NCBI GenBank assembly: GCA_016124945.1
Contig: WGMT01000022.1
Coordinates: 1 to 64,000 of the forward strand
Origin: a bacterium
GTDB lineage: Bacteria > Chloroflexota > Anaerolineae > Caldilineales > Caldilineaceae
Length of the DNA stretch: 64,000 bases
Reading direction: 5' to 3'
The stretch's first letter is position 1. Each line of letters begins with the position of its first letter. The translations under genes and the position numbers were made by a program. The notes beneath the pieces were generated by a model. That model searched no databases. It was not told where the DNA came from and was given only the letters and a program-made list of their open reading frames with translations. Below are positions 52,611 to 62,272 of the stretch, one piece after another.

Positions 52611-52760
52611 GGTTGGCGACGACGGACGACGGACGACGGACAAACGTTAAGCGTGAAGTATTCTATGTCAAATCAACTCTCAGTTAGGAAACACCCCCAA
52701 ATCGAGGATCGAACCTCAATCGGTCGTCTGTCGTCTGTCGTCCGTCGTCTGTTGTCCTGT
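52611..52760. repeat. Inverted GTCGTCC heptamers around the IclR gene end
   Basis: GACGACGGACGACGGACGAC (52618-52640) and its complement GTCGTCTGTCGTCTGTCGTC (about 52722-52758) flank roughly 80 unique bases. The right arm encodes the C-terminal tail of the IclR protein. Confidence 0.82.
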
Positions 52761-53514
52761 ATCCCAGTCGCTGCGACACCGTCGTGGCGGTCTCGACGAT
52801 GGCGGCGGCGATGGTGGGCAACTGGGTTTCGTCCATGCGGCTGGCAGGGGCGGAGAGGCTGAGGGCGTAGAGGACCTGTCCACTGTGGTCGAAGATGGGC
52901 GCGCCGATACAGCAGGTGCCTTCTTCGTTTTCGCCGTTGTCCAGGGCGTAGCCGCGTTGACGTGTGTTGAGCAGGTCGGTGTAGAGGCGTTCGCGCGATA
53001 CTTCGGTTTGTTGTGTGCGCGGTTCCAGGCGTGCCGGTATGTGCAACGGCCAGCGTTCCTGGGGCGTGAAAGCCAGGATCGCCTTCCCCAACGCCGTGGA
53101 GTGGACAGGATCACGGCTGCCGAGGCGCGCCTGCATGCGCAGCGAATGTCGGCTTTCAGCCATGTCGATGTAGACAATCTCCGCGCCGTCTAGCATGCCA
53201 AGGTTCACGGTTTCGTTGAACTGATCGCGCAGGCTTTGTAGATAGGGCCAGGCCACGTCGCGCACCCGCAACTGTTCGCCGGCCAACTGTCCCAGTTCAA
53301 ACAGACGTAGCCCCAGCCGATAGCTGTCGCCGGCACTTTCGTGGGTAACAAAACCATCCTGGCAGAGTGTGTACAAGTAGCGGAAGACCGTGGTTTTGGG
53401 CAGGCGTACTTTGTAGCAGATTTCGGTCAACGTCAACGGTTTTTGCTCTTCGCCTAGGCAGAGCAACACCTGCAACGCCTTCTGCACGGGTTTGACAGTG
53501 TAATCGTTGGTCAT
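52684..53514 (-). CDS. IclR-family transcriptional regulator
   Basis: A 276-residue IclR protein. The winged HTH (about 10-70) reads LTLTEICYKVRLPKTTVFRYLYTL; the effector domain contains STALGKAILAF and ALSLSAPASRM. ATG 53514 has GAGGATCGG upstream. The final residues (RTTDDGRQTTDD) come from heptamer repeat DNA. The likely targets are its own gene and the divergent Dpp-type importer and sugar-acid genes, through the palindrome at 53537-53559. Confidence 0.93.
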   Translation of the reverse strand: MTNDYTVKPVQKALQVLLCLGEEQKPLTLTEICYKVRLPKTTVFRYLYTLCQDGFVTHESAGDSYRLGLRLFELGQLAGEQLRVRDVAWPYLQSLRDQFNETVNLGMLDGAEIVYIDMAESRHSLRMQARLGSRDPVHSTALGKAILAFTPQERWPLHIPARLEPRTQQTEVSRERLYTDLLNTRQRGYALDNGENEEGTCCIGAPIFDHSGQVLYALSLSAPASRMDETQLPTIAAAIVETATTVSQRLGYRTTDDGRQTTDDRLRFDPRFGGVS

Positions 53515-53536
53515 GCCGATCCTCGACAACTGCATT

Positions 53537-53559
53537 TTTGTTTCGTGAGGCGAAACAAA
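53537..53559. promoter_or_regulatory. Predicted IclR operator
   Basis: Perfect 9-base arms, TTTGTTTCG-TGAGG-CGAAACAAA, between the IclR start and the -35 element of the divergent promoter. The TTTCG/CGAAA half-sites resemble IclR-type operators. The position would allow autorepression and control of the importer operon. Confidence 0.8.
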
Positions 53560-53565
53560 TGGTCC

Positions 53566-53595
53566 TTGACATGAAATACAGACGCATAGTATAGT
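53566..53595 (+). promoter_or_regulatory. Predicted promoter of the Dpp-type importer operon
   Basis: TTGACA (53566-53571), 18 bases, TATAGT (53590-53595). Transcription from here gives a leader of about 310 bases before the binding-protein gene; the leader contains a short CCAGCGCTGG palindrome but no clear terminator or riboswitch I can recognise. Confidence 0.75.
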
Positions 53596-53915
53596 TTCTC
53601 CATTCCAGTGTCAAGTCCCAATTGACAGGCCGACGCCTAGATCTTGTCCTAAAGAATTGCAGGATCGCCCCCCCAGCGCTGGCGCAAGTTGCTAACACAC
53701 GGCTAAAGCATTCGCGTGCTGAATGTCGTTTCTTTCTTCCACTTTCGATAATTCTGGTGACAGCGATTCCGTCGCCCTCTCATTTTTTGATTTAACCAAA
53801 CGCTTTATCCGTTAAATCTTGCTTGCAGCAGACTCACCCCTAATCACTTCACGTAGTTACTTCCTATCGTAGTTCGCGTTCTACACATCAATCTATTTTT
53901 CTAGGGAGGAATGAG

Positions 53916-55664
53916 ATGTCCATTCGCCGAAAACGTCTACCCATTGTGTGGTGGCTGGTTGCGCTGCTCTTGACAATGGCCGTGACGGCTTGTGCCCAAC
54001 CGGCTGCCCCTGTCAGTGAAACGGTTGCCACACCACCTGCCGAAGAAGCAAGCGGTGACGAAGCCGCAGCACCTGCTGGTGATTGGTATACGGCAGAATT
54101 GCTTGAGGCCTCGTGGATCAACGTCTGTACAGATGTTGCGCCCAAACAGGGCGGTACGGTCACCCTGGCACAGACGGATCTTGCCATGCAGGGGCAAAAC
54201 TGGATCGTACGCGCCAGCACCAACGATGAATTCATCTTCAGCCAGCTTACCGACCTGGATATGTCCGGGCAAAACATCATCCCTGATGTGGCCGAAAGCT
54301 GGGAAATTTCGGAAGATGGCCTCACCTTTACCTACTTCCTGCGCGATGACGTCCTCTGGCATGACGGTGAACCACTGACCGCCGCCGATGTGAAGTGGAC
54401 GATTGAGATGCTCTATCACCCTGACACCGGCGCCGGTGTACGTACAGTTCTGCCGCTTTTCGCCATCGCCGGGACCGACGAATTCGCGGCGGGTGATGCC
54501 GACGAAATCACAGGTGTGCAGGTCATCGATGACACGACTGTGGAGATTACGCTTAATGAGTCGCGCGCCGACTTCTTCTACGGCATGGGCGGCATGAATC
54601 TCTTCCCGCAGCATGTCTTTGAAGGCATCCCCTTTGCCGAGATTCAGGAATCACCCTACGCACTGGACGAAGTAGTCGGCTCCGGCCCCTTCATGTTGGG
54701 CGAATATGAGCCGGATCAGTTTTACATCTTGGAAGCGTTTGAAGATTACTACAAGGGCCGTCCTTACCTGGATCGCCTGATCTTCCGCATCGGTCTCGAC
54801 TCGGTTGCCTCGTGGCTACCTGGCCTGGAGGCAGGTGAGATTCAGGTTGGCAATATGGTCAATGGCCCGGATCTGTTGCGTGTTGAGAGCGATGAAAACT
54901 TGACGGTCGTTGGCGCACCACTGCCGGGCGCGATGTCGATTTGGCCCAACCACGATAATTTTCCCGACAAGCGTGTGCTGCAAGCGTTGATCCACGCCAT
55001 TGATCGTGAAGCCATTGTGCAGGGCCTCTACGGCGATGGGCAGGCGTTGGTCTACGATTACACAGCCGTCGATCCAATTGCGGCCTGGATCGATCCCAAC
55101 GTTCCGCAGTACACCTACGATCCCGAATTGGCACAACAACTACTCGAAGAAGCCGGTTGGGATTTTACAGGAGAATTGCAGTTTGTCACCTACTACCAGT
55201 CTGAACTGGATCGACGTGTGGTTGCGGCCATGCAGCAGTTCTGGAACGACATTGGCCTAACGGTGAACGTCGAGCACATGGATGGACCTACCTTCGTTAC
55301 CCGCTTCTACGAGGAACACGACTTCGATCTGGCCTATGGCTGCTGTGGTGTGGCCACGCCCTTCGAATATCCTCGCTACACCTGTGGCAACATGTTCCCT
55401 GCAGGCTTCAACGGCTCACGCTACTGCAACGCCGAAGTTGACGAGATGGTGATGCAATCCTTGATCGAACCCGACCCTGATACTCGACAACAGATGTGGC
55501 ACGAGCTTAGCCTGATCACCAACGAAGAAGTCCTGCACATGACCATGTTCCAGCAGGATCGCCGCCACGCCATCAACAAGAACGTGTGCAACTACCAGTT
55601 CCGCCAATGGACCAACATCATCTGGCCCGAGACAAACCCGCACACCTGGTATCTGGCTGATTAG
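53916..55664 (+). CDS. Dipeptide/oligopeptide-type ABC substrate-binding lipoprotein
   Basis: A 582-residue SBP_bac_5 protein with lipobox MAVTAC near residue 26. PDVAESWEISEDGLTFTYFLRDDVLWHDGEPLTAADV is the family signature. Start ATG 53916 follows AGGGAGGAATG. Although of the Dpp/Opp class, such proteins also bind oligosaccharides, and the downstream sugar-acid enzymes make a carbohydrate ligand plausible. Confidence 0.93.
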   Translation: MSIRRKRLPIVWWLVALLLTMAVTACAQPAAPVSETVATPPAEEASGDEAAAPAGDWYTAELLEASWINVCTDVAPKQGGTVTLAQTDLAMQGQNWIVRASTNDEFIFSQLTDLDMSGQNIIPDVAESWEISEDGLTFTYFLRDDVLWHDGEPLTAADVKWTIEMLYHPDTGAGVRTVLPLFAIAGTDEFAAGDADEITGVQVIDDTTVEITLNESRADFFYGMGGMNLFPQHVFEGIPFAEIQESPYALDEVVGSGPFMLGEYEPDQFYILEAFEDYYKGRPYLDRLIFRIGLDSVASWLPGLEAGEIQVGNMVNGPDLLRVESDENLTVVGAPLPGAMSIWPNHDNFPDKRVLQALIHAIDREAIVQGLYGDGQALVYDYTAVDPIAAWIDPNVPQYTYDPELAQQLLEEAGWDFTGELQFVTYYQSELDRRVVAAMQQFWNDIGLTVNVEHMDGPTFVTRFYEEHDFDLAYGCCGVATPFEYPRYTCGNMFPAGFNGSRYCNAEVDEMVMQSLIEPDPDTRQQMWHELSLITNEEVLHMTMFQQDRRHAINKNVCNYQFRQWTNIIWPETNPHTWYLAD

Positions 55665-55665
55665 G

Positions 55666-55792
55666 TGACTGGTGACTGGTGATTGGGTCTCGAAGTAAGC
55701 GTATGAATCTACGCCGCTATATGCTCGATAAGGCAGTGAAGTGTCCATTCACAGGCCAATCGACAGACCCAATCACCAATCACAAATCCCTT
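55666..55792. repeat. Heptamer palindrome between importer genes
   Basis: GGTGACTGGTGACTGGTGAT (55664-55685) is mirrored by CCCAATCACCAATCAC (55768-55785). About 80 unique bases are enclosed, including TGTCCATTCACAGGCC. It is internal to the operon, so an mRNA hairpin here could set the ratio of binding protein to permease. Confidence 0.82.
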
Positions 55793-55834
55793 TGACTATT
55801 CAACGCAACCGCTCCTGTTTTCCAAGAGATCGCT

Positions 55835-56806
55835 ATGAACCGTTACATTCTTCGTCGCATTCTACAAGCGGTGCCTGTGTTGATTGGTATCACCATCATC
55901 ACCTTCACCTTCACCGAATTGGCGCCGGGAGATGCCGTCTCTTCGATGATCATGGCGCAGCAAGATTCGATGAGTGATATTGACGTGGAGAGTCTGCGTG
56001 CCCGCTACGGTCTTGATCAACCGGCGCCGGTGCGCTATGTACAGTGGATGGGTGGCCTTTTGCAAGGCGATATGGGTGTACGGATCCGTAGCCGCACCCC
56101 TGTAGCAGAGGAGATTGGGCGGCGCATGCCTGCCACACTACAACTCATGTTCTCTGCGTTGGCCATTGCTGTGCTGCTGGGTATTCCGCTGGGTATCATT
56201 TCTGCCCTCAATCAATACTCTCGATTGGACTATTTCCTCACCAGCTTTGTTTTTGTGGGGATTTCGGTGCCGGGCTTTTTCGCCGCATTGGCCGCGATCT
56301 ATCTTTTCGGCGTCAAATTAAGTTGGTTCCCCACCAGCGGTTATTCGACGATTGGCGCGGATTTCGGCTTTTGGGGCAACATCTGGGATCGTCTACGCTA
56401 CCTTGCCCTGCCTGCCCTGGTGCTTGGTTTGGAGAGCATGGCCAGCATTATGCGCTACACCCGCTCCAGCATGTTAGAGGTGATCCGCCTGGAGTATATG
56501 ACAACCGCCAAGAGCAAAGGACTGGGCACGCGCGTCCGGGTTCTACGCCACGCGTTGCGCAATGCCCTGCTGCCGGTGATCACCGTCATCGGCCTGCGCT
56601 TGCCTACACTCTTCGGCGGCGCGCTGATCATCGAAACGATTTTCAACTGGCCAGGCATGGGCATCCTCTACCTCGACGGGGTAACGACCCGCGACTATCC
56701 ACTGATTATGGGGATGGTGCTGATCTCTGCAATGTTAATCGTAATCAGCAATCTGATCACCGATTTAACCTATGCCATCGCCGACCCGCGTATCCGCTAT
56801 GACTGA
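55835..56806 (+). CDS. dppB: DppB-type ABC permease
   Basis: A 323-residue permease with six helices. RRILQAVPVLIGITIITF opens it; the EAA loop is YMTTAKSKGLGTRVRVLRHALRNALLP. It pairs with the DppC-type protein 30 bases downstream. Confidence 0.93.
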   Translation: MNRYILRRILQAVPVLIGITIITFTFTELAPGDAVSSMIMAQQDSMSDIDVESLRARYGLDQPAPVRYVQWMGGLLQGDMGVRIRSRTPVAEEIGRRMPATLQLMFSALAIAVLLGIPLGIISALNQYSRLDYFLTSFVFVGISVPGFFAALAAIYLFGVKLSWFPTSGYSTIGADFGFWGNIWDRLRYLALPALVLGLESMASIMRYTRSSMLEVIRLEYMTTAKSKGLGTRVRVLRHALRNALLPVITVIGLRLPTLFGGALIIETIFNWPGMGILYLDGVTTRDYPLIMGMVLISAMLIVISNLITDLTYAIADPRIRYD

Positions 56807-56836
56807 ACCATTGCACTTGATTTTGGAGCGCATTCT

Positions 56837-57763
56837 GTGACCATTCAACAAAAAGCGGGCACGCCGCCCAATGCAACACTTTCCTTGCAAACAGAAAAGA
56901 CGATGCGCAGCCAATCGCTGGCCGGGCGCGCCTTTCGGCGTTTTTTGCGGCATCGGTTGGCCGTCATCAGCAGTCTATTCATGATCATCGTCGTGCTGGT
57001 TGTCTTTCCACTGGCGCCGATTGTGGCACCGATTCACCCGCACAGAATCATTCTGACCGAAGTTGGGAAACCACCTAGCCTGACAAACTGGCTTGGCACC
57101 GATCTTACCGGGCGCGACGTGTGGAGCCGCGTGGTTTACGGTGGGCGGGTTTCTGTATCGGTGGGGTTGGTGGCGGTTACTCTCTACATGACCATCGGCA
57201 CACTGCTGGGCAGTATCGCCGGTTATTTCGGTGGGCGGACAGATGCACTCATCATGCGCATCACCGATACGGTAATGGCCTTCCCGGTACTGGTTATTTT
57301 GATCAGCATCGTGGCCATCATCGGGCCAGGATTGATGAATGCCATGCTCGCGATTGGCCTGATCGGCTGGACAGGTGTAGCTCGCCTCGTGCGCGGACAG
57401 GTGCTCTCACTGCGCGAGACCGACTTCATTACCGCAGCTCACGCCATCGGTGTGCCCAAGCGACAGATCATCACCCGACACATCCTGCCCAATGTGGTGG
57501 CACCGATTACCGTCGCCGCCAGTTTCGGTATCGCCGGTGCCATCCTCACCGAAGCCGGGTTGAGCTTCCTTGGGTTGGGGGTGCAGGTACCCACGCCGAG
57601 CTGGGGCAACATGCTCAACGAGGCCCAGTCCATCGCCATCCTTGAAGACTATCTCTGGCTCTGGATTCCGCCCGGCCTCATGATCAGTCTCTGTGTGCTG
57701 GCCATCAACTTCATCGGCGACGGGCTACGCGACGCCCTCGACCCGCGCATGACCCTAGACTAA
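56837..57763 (+). CDS. dppC: DppC-type ABC permease
   Basis: A 308-residue permease: the N-terminal cytoplasmic segment, then FRRFLRHRLAVISSLFMI, GTDLTGRDVWSRVVYGGRVS, and the EAA loop ITAAHAIGVPKRQIITRHILPN. The start is GTG 56837 with GGAGCG upstream; ATG 56903 is an alternative. No DppD/DppF ATPase genes follow, so ATPase subunits must come from elsewhere. Confidence 0.92.
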   Translation: MTIQQKAGTPPNATLSLQTEKTMRSQSLAGRAFRRFLRHRLAVISSLFMIIVVLVVFPLAPIVAPIHPHRIILTEVGKPPSLTNWLGTDLTGRDVWSRVVYGGRVSVSVGLVAVTLYMTIGTLLGSIAGYFGGRTDALIMRITDTVMAFPVLVILISIVAIIGPGLMNAMLAIGLIGWTGVARLVRGQVLSLRETDFITAAHAIGVPKRQIITRHILPNVVAPITVAASFGIAGAILTEAGLSFLGLGVQVPTPSWGNMLNEAQSIAILEDYLWLWIPPGLMISLCVLAINFIGDGLRDALDPRMTLD

Positions 57764-57790
57764 TCCATCTCCTGACCAAGGATCTATCGT

Positions 57791-58873
57791 ATGACGCAAG
57801 CGACTTACACCGCTGTCATCATCGGCCTGACCGGCATCGGCGCACGGCGGCCCGAGGAGCCGAATCTGCCGCTCTACGGCACAATGCCCCGCTCCCACGC
57901 TGCCGCCTATTACCGTCACCCGCGGACGGATTTGGTGGCGGTGTGTGACATTCGCCAGGACGCGCTCGACACTTTCCGCGCCGACTGGAGTGATGTGTGG
58001 CCCAACATGCGCTACTACACCGACTACCGCCAGATGTTGGCAGACATGCGTCCTGATATTGTGAGCGTGGCCACGCCCGATCACCTGCACGCGGACATCA
58101 CCATCGCCGCCGCCGCCGGTGGGGCGCGCGCCGTCCTCTGCGAAAAGCCCATCGCCGTGACGCTGGCAGACGCCGACCGCATGATCGTCGCCTGCGCCGC
58201 CCACAACGTGCTCCTCTCCATCGAGCACACCCGCCGTTGGGGACCGGCCTTCCACGCCGCCCGTGAACTGATTCGCAGTGGACGCATCGGGCGGCTGCGC
58301 AGCATTGTCACCAGCATGTACAGCCGCCGCTCCATGCTCTTCCGCAATGGCACACACATGGTCGATCTCACCAACTTCTTCGCCGAATCAGAGCCGAAGT
58401 GGGTCTTCGCACACCTGGAAGAAGGCTTCGATCACTTCACCGAATACAAAGGTGACGGCGGCCACGATCCGGCCACCGACCCTGCCGCCACCGCCTACAT
58501 CCACTACGCCAACGGCGTGCGCGCCTTTTACAACAGCCTGAAAGTGGACATGCCCGGCTCGCAATTCGAGCTGATCTGCGACGACGGTCGCATCGAAGTG
58601 TCGGATCGGGGGACAACGCTGATCCGTGGGATTTCTCACTACGAATGGGCGCGCAGTGAAATTGTTCCTGGCGACTACATGTTCGCCTATCAGTCCGGCG
58701 CGCTGGCGGAATTGATCCACGTGCTGGAAAACGGCGGCGAACTGATTTCCACCGGCCAGGAAGCGCGCAAGACCGTCGAAGTGATGCTGGCGATGTTGCG
58801 CTCACACGAACTTGGCAACGTCCGCGTAGACCTGCCGCTCTCCGTCCCCGCGCCGCAGCCGATAGGAGGCTGA
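57791..58873 (+). CDS. Gfo/Idh/MocA-family oxidoreductase
   Basis: A 360-residue oxidoreductase. The N-terminal Rossmann part has an unusual insertion (GARRPEEPNLPLYGTMPRSHAAAY) between the first glycine motif and the next helix. CEKPIAVTL carries the catalytic lysine; GTHMVDLTNFF supplies the histidine-aspartate pair. The stop is 1 base before the next gene of the same family. Confidence 0.9.
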   Translation: MTQATYTAVIIGLTGIGARRPEEPNLPLYGTMPRSHAAAYYRHPRTDLVAVCDIRQDALDTFRADWSDVWPNMRYYTDYRQMLADMRPDIVSVATPDHLHADITIAAAAGGARAVLCEKPIAVTLADADRMIVACAAHNVLLSIEHTRRWGPAFHAARELIRSGRIGRLRSIVTSMYSRRSMLFRNGTHMVDLTNFFAESEPKWVFAHLEEGFDHFTEYKGDGGHDPATDPAATAYIHYANGVRAFYNSLKVDMPGSQFELICDDGRIEVSDRGTTLIRGISHYEWARSEIVPGDYMFAYQSGALAELIHVLENGGELISTGQEARKTVEVMLAMLRSHELGNVRVDLPLSVPAPQPIGG

Positions 58874-58874
58874 C

Positions 58875-59957
58875 ATGACCAAACTTAGCGCCGCCCTGCT
58901 GGGCGTGGAACATCCCCATTCGCTGGCGCACCTGCGCACGCTGCAAATGTTGCCCGAAGTCGAGCGCATCTACCTTTGGGACGAGAACGGCGACGCCCTC
59001 GCCCGCGTGCAACAGACGCAAGGGGACAAGATCGCCGGCGCATCCACCAACCTCGACGAGATTCTGGCCCACGACGATCTTTTCTTCGTCATCGCGGCGC
59101 TGCGCAACGACCTTGGCCCCGATCTCTGCCTGCGCACGCTGGCGGCGGGCAAACACATCATGGCCGAAAAGCCCATCGGCCGCACCGCCGCCGACGTGCA
59201 GCGGGTGGTCGATGCCGCGGCTGACGCCGGGTTGAAGTTAGGCGTCTGTTACCAGAACCGGCGTAACCCGGTGGTGCGTGAGATGCGATCCATCTTCCAC
59301 GAAGGTCTATTGGGCGAACTGATGACCGTGGAAATGCGCATGTTGACCACGGCGGTACGCTTCCGCAACCCGCAACATTGGCTTTTCGACAACGCCAAAT
59401 CCGGCGGTGGCATGCTCTCGTGGCTGGGCTGTCACTACCTCGACATCATGCGCTACGTCACCGGCCAGGAGATCGTTTCCGTCTCCGCCGAAGTCGCCAC
59501 GCGCAGCGGTGAGTCCATCGACGTTGAGGACGTGGCGACCCTGAGCCTGCGTTTTGCGTCTGGCGCGATTGGATCGCTGCACGTTGGCTACGTCCTGGCG
59601 CTGAGCGGCGCGGGCTATCACAACAAATCGGGCTACGACACCTACGCCGGCTTCAACGGCCGCAGTGGACGTATGTCCTGGTGCTCCACTGGATCGCCCA
59701 CGTCGCTCTTCGTGGAAACCGTCCACCCAGATTGGCGCGACGCCCCCACCCGCGAATTCAACTACACCCTGGGCGACACCCCCGCCTACGGCGGCGCCGC
59801 CGGTGAAGAATTCATCCGCGACTTCATCCGTGCGGCACAGGGTGACAGTCCGATGCCCACGTGTGGCGAGGACGCGCTGCAAGTTGCGCGCATCGTCGAC
59901 GGCGCATATGCGTCGAGCAGGGATGGGCGACGGGTGGAGATTCAATTGCCAGAATAG
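58875..59957 (+). CDS. Gfo/Idh/MocA-family oxidoreductase
   Basis: A 360-residue paralogue: AALLGVEHPHSLAHLRTL at the start (the usual GxGxxG is degenerate), AEKPIGRTA with the lysine, and LGCHYLDIMRYV with the histidine. AGGAGG lies inside the end of the preceding gene. The loss of the standard glycine motif makes cofactor binding worth testing. It probably acts in the same sugar pathway as the gene before it. Confidence 0.88.
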   Translation: MTKLSAALLGVEHPHSLAHLRTLQMLPEVERIYLWDENGDALARVQQTQGDKIAGASTNLDEILAHDDLFFVIAALRNDLGPDLCLRTLAAGKHIMAEKPIGRTAADVQRVVDAAADAGLKLGVCYQNRRNPVVREMRSIFHEGLLGELMTVEMRMLTTAVRFRNPQHWLFDNAKSGGGMLSWLGCHYLDIMRYVTGQEIVSVSAEVATRSGESIDVEDVATLSLRFASGAIGSLHVGYVLALSGAGYHNKSGYDTYAGFNGRSGRMSWCSTGSPTSLFVETVHPDWRDAPTREFNYTLGDTPAYGGAAGEEFIRDFIRAAQGDSPMPTCGEDALQVARIVDGAYASSRDGRRVEIQLPE

Positions 59958-60060
59958 TGAGATTATGCGATTGGGCGATTCGGAGATTTCTGAGGCTCGA
60001 CGAGATTCAACCGCCTAATCTCTTAATCGCTCAATCTCCTGTCACTCAATCGCCACGCTC
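59958..60060. repeat. Octamer-built palindrome (GCGATTGG / CCTAATCG)
   Basis: GAGATTATGCGATTGGGCGA on the left is mirrored by TCTTAATCGCTCAATCTCC on the right. The repeat unit here is nearer 8 bases. It separates the oxidoreductase pair from the MDR gene. Confidence 0.75.
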
Positions 60061-60072
60061 AGGGATTCCATC

Positions 60073-61164
60073 ATGCCTACCACCGGCCATCGTTTGCTCC
60101 TCACCCCTGCCGGGGACGTTGAAATCGAAGACTTTGCCGTTCCGGATCTGAGGCCGGATCAGGTGCGCGTACGCGTCCACACCACACAGGTGAGCGCGGG
60201 AAGTGAGATCAACGGCGTGCGGCGTCGTCGTGCGGCGTCTGCTCAAGAACAGGTCGGCTTTGCGCCCGCCGGGTTGGGTTATACCGCCATCGGTGTCGTG
60301 GATGCAGTAGGCCGCGACGTAGACGGTTTCGCCGAAGGGGACCGCGTCCTTTGCGGCGGGAACCACGCCACGCACTGGCTGGTGACGCCCGCTGCGGCCC
60401 AAAACGAAGCCGCCATTCCGCAGGAATACCGCATCGAAAAGTTGCCGCCCGAACTGACCGACGAAGCCGCCGCTTTTTGCGTGCTGGGCGATGTGGCGCT
60501 GCATGGTGTGCGCAAAGCACAGATTCAGATTGGCGAATCGGTGGCAGTCCATGGGCTGGGGGTGATCGGCCAGATTACGGTGCAACTCTGTCGTCTTTCC
60601 GGCGCGTACCCCGTGATCGGCGTCGATCTAGTGGACGAGCGCATGGCGCTGGCGCGGCAATCGGGCGCGTCCCACACCGTCGACGCCGCCCAAGAGGACG
60701 TGGTGGCCCAAATCCGCTCCTTGACGCAACGGCCTTGGCGCTGGCGCGGCGCACTGCCCGGCCTCGATCAAGGCGCAGGCGCGGAGGTACAGATCCACAC
60801 CACATCGTACATCGGCAACTACCCGATCCTGCTCAAAGCCGCCGCCGACCGCGGACGTATCATCCTTGTGGGGGCGACCAGCGGCAGCGTCGCCATTGAA
60901 TCGCAAGAACTCTTCCGTCGCGAATTGCAGGTGACAGGATCGTACCAAACCGGCATGATCGATTCACATCCCTACTGGCCATGGACGCGGGCGCGCAACC
61001 AGCACGTCATCCTCGATCTGATCCGCCGCGGCGAACTAAAGGTTGATCCACTGATCAGCCACGTCGTCCCCTTCAGCGAAGCGCCGGTGCTCTACGATCA
61101 GATGGCGCAGGGCGGCCAAGGCTGGATGAGCGTCTTCTTTAAGTGGGGGGCAGCGCCAAGATGA
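60073..61164 (+). CDS. Zinc-type medium-chain dehydrogenase/reductase
   Basis: A 363-residue MDR protein. VSAGSEINGVRR, the GLGYTAIGVV core and AVHGLGVIGQI (Rossmann motif) are seen. The usual catalytic Cys and structural four-cysteine zinc cluster are missing, so it belongs to a non-classical MDR group. It probably oxidises a polyol or sugar derivative. Confidence 0.87.
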   Translation: MPTTGHRLLLTPAGDVEIEDFAVPDLRPDQVRVRVHTTQVSAGSEINGVRRRRAASAQEQVGFAPAGLGYTAIGVVDAVGRDVDGFAEGDRVLCGGNHATHWLVTPAAAQNEAAIPQEYRIEKLPPELTDEAAAFCVLGDVALHGVRKAQIQIGESVAVHGLGVIGQITVQLCRLSGAYPVIGVDLVDERMALARQSGASHTVDAAQEDVVAQIRSLTQRPWRWRGALPGLDQGAGAEVQIHTTSYIGNYPILLKAAADRGRIILVGATSGSVAIESQELFRRELQVTGSYQTGMIDSHPYWPWTRARNQHVILDLIRRGELKVDPLISHVVPFSEAPVLYDQMAQGGQGWMSVFFKWGAAPR

Positions 61165-61365
61165 TCCACAATGCAGAGCAAAGATAATCCACGAAGGCAC
61201 ACAAAGGAACACGAAGGCAGAGACAGAGATCAAAGATCCTTCACTGATGACACGGATTTTCGGGATTCAGAGGAGAATCAGATTCAAATCCTTCTGAAAA
61301 TCCTTTGCCTTCGTGAATCAAAAATTCTCTATTCTACTCGTTTCACAGATTAGAAAGAAGATGCT
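61165..61365. other. Intergenic gap with CACGAAGGC-type repeats
   Basis: CCACGAAGGCACACAAAGGAACACGAAGGC near 61190-61219 and its partial complement CTTTGCCTTCGTG near 61302 form a loose palindrome, together with ATCAGATTCAAATCC/GGATTT. No gene is seen. Confidence 0.5.
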
Positions 61366-62271
61366 ATGAACCTTGCCCATTTTCACATCGACGGTTCCAG
61401 CCGCGTCGGCGTCGTCATCGAGGACCGCATCTACGATCTGTCCGCCGAGGCCCGCTCTGCCGGTGTCTCTGTGCCCGACAGCGTCTTGGGGATTTTGGCC
61501 GGCGGCGCGGGGACGCTTGCCGTGGTGCAGCAGGTGATCGACGGCGCAGGGCAGTCGTTTGCCCTCTCCGCGGTGACGTTGGACCCGCCGTTGCTGCCGC
61601 ATGACGGCAAGCTCTTCTGCCTGGCAGGCAACTACGCGGCCCACATTCAGGAGGGCGGTGGCCACTTCGCGGGCAAGGACAAAATGACGCCCCACTTCTT
61701 CATCAAACCGTGGACCACCGTCATCGCCACGCAGCAGGCCATCCGCATCCCCGCCGTCTCCACCTTTACTGACTGGGAACTGGAACTGGCGGTGATCATC
61801 GGGCGCAGCGGGCGCGACATCACCGTGGAGGACGCCGCCGGTTACATCGCCGGTTACACGATTTTCAACGACATCTCGGCGCGGGAACTCTCCTACCGCA
61901 AAGACCGCGAACTGCAAGCCGGTGACGGTTTCTTCGACTGGCTGGTGGGCAAGTGGCCCGACACCTTTGGCCCCATGGGCCCGTGGATCACCACCGCCGA
62001 CGCCGTCCCCCACCCCGACCGGCTGGGCATGAAGCTCTGGCTCAACGATGAACTGCAACAGGACGCCAATACCGGCCAGATGATCTTTTCGCCTGCCGAG
62101 GTGATCGCCTACATTTCGCAGTTTGTCACCCTGCAACCGGGCGACGTGATCAGCACCGGCACACCTGCCGGCGTGGGCCACTCTAAGAAGCTGCAACTCA
62201 AGCCCGGCGACCGCATCCGTGGCGAAATCGAGGGCTTGGGCGTCCTCGAAAACAGCGTGGAGGCGCGCTAG
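61366..62271 (+). CDS. Fumarylacetoacetate hydrolase-family protein
   Basis: A 301-residue FAH-family enzyme. The metal-binding acids lie in DWELELAVIIGR and FNDISARE; the C-terminal part has PGDVISTGTPAGVG and KPGDRI. The family includes 2,4-diketo-3-deoxy-sugar-acid hydrolases and 2-keto-3-deoxy acid enzymes, which would fit the neighbouring dehydrogenases. The gene ends 1 base before the next start. Confidence 0.9.
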   Translation: MNLAHFHIDGSSRVGVVIEDRIYDLSAEARSAGVSVPDSVLGILAGGAGTLAVVQQVIDGAGQSFALSAVTLDPPLLPHDGKLFCLAGNYAAHIQEGGGHFAGKDKMTPHFFIKPWTTVIATQQAIRIPAVSTFTDWELELAVIIGRSGRDITVEDAAGYIAGYTIFNDISARELSYRKDRELQAGDGFFDWLVGKWPDTFGPMGPWITTADAVPHPDRLGMKLWLNDELQQDANTGQMIFSPAEVIAYISQFVTLQPGDVISTGTPAGVGHSKKLQLKPGDRIRGEIEGLGVLENSVEAR

Positions 62272-62272
62272 T

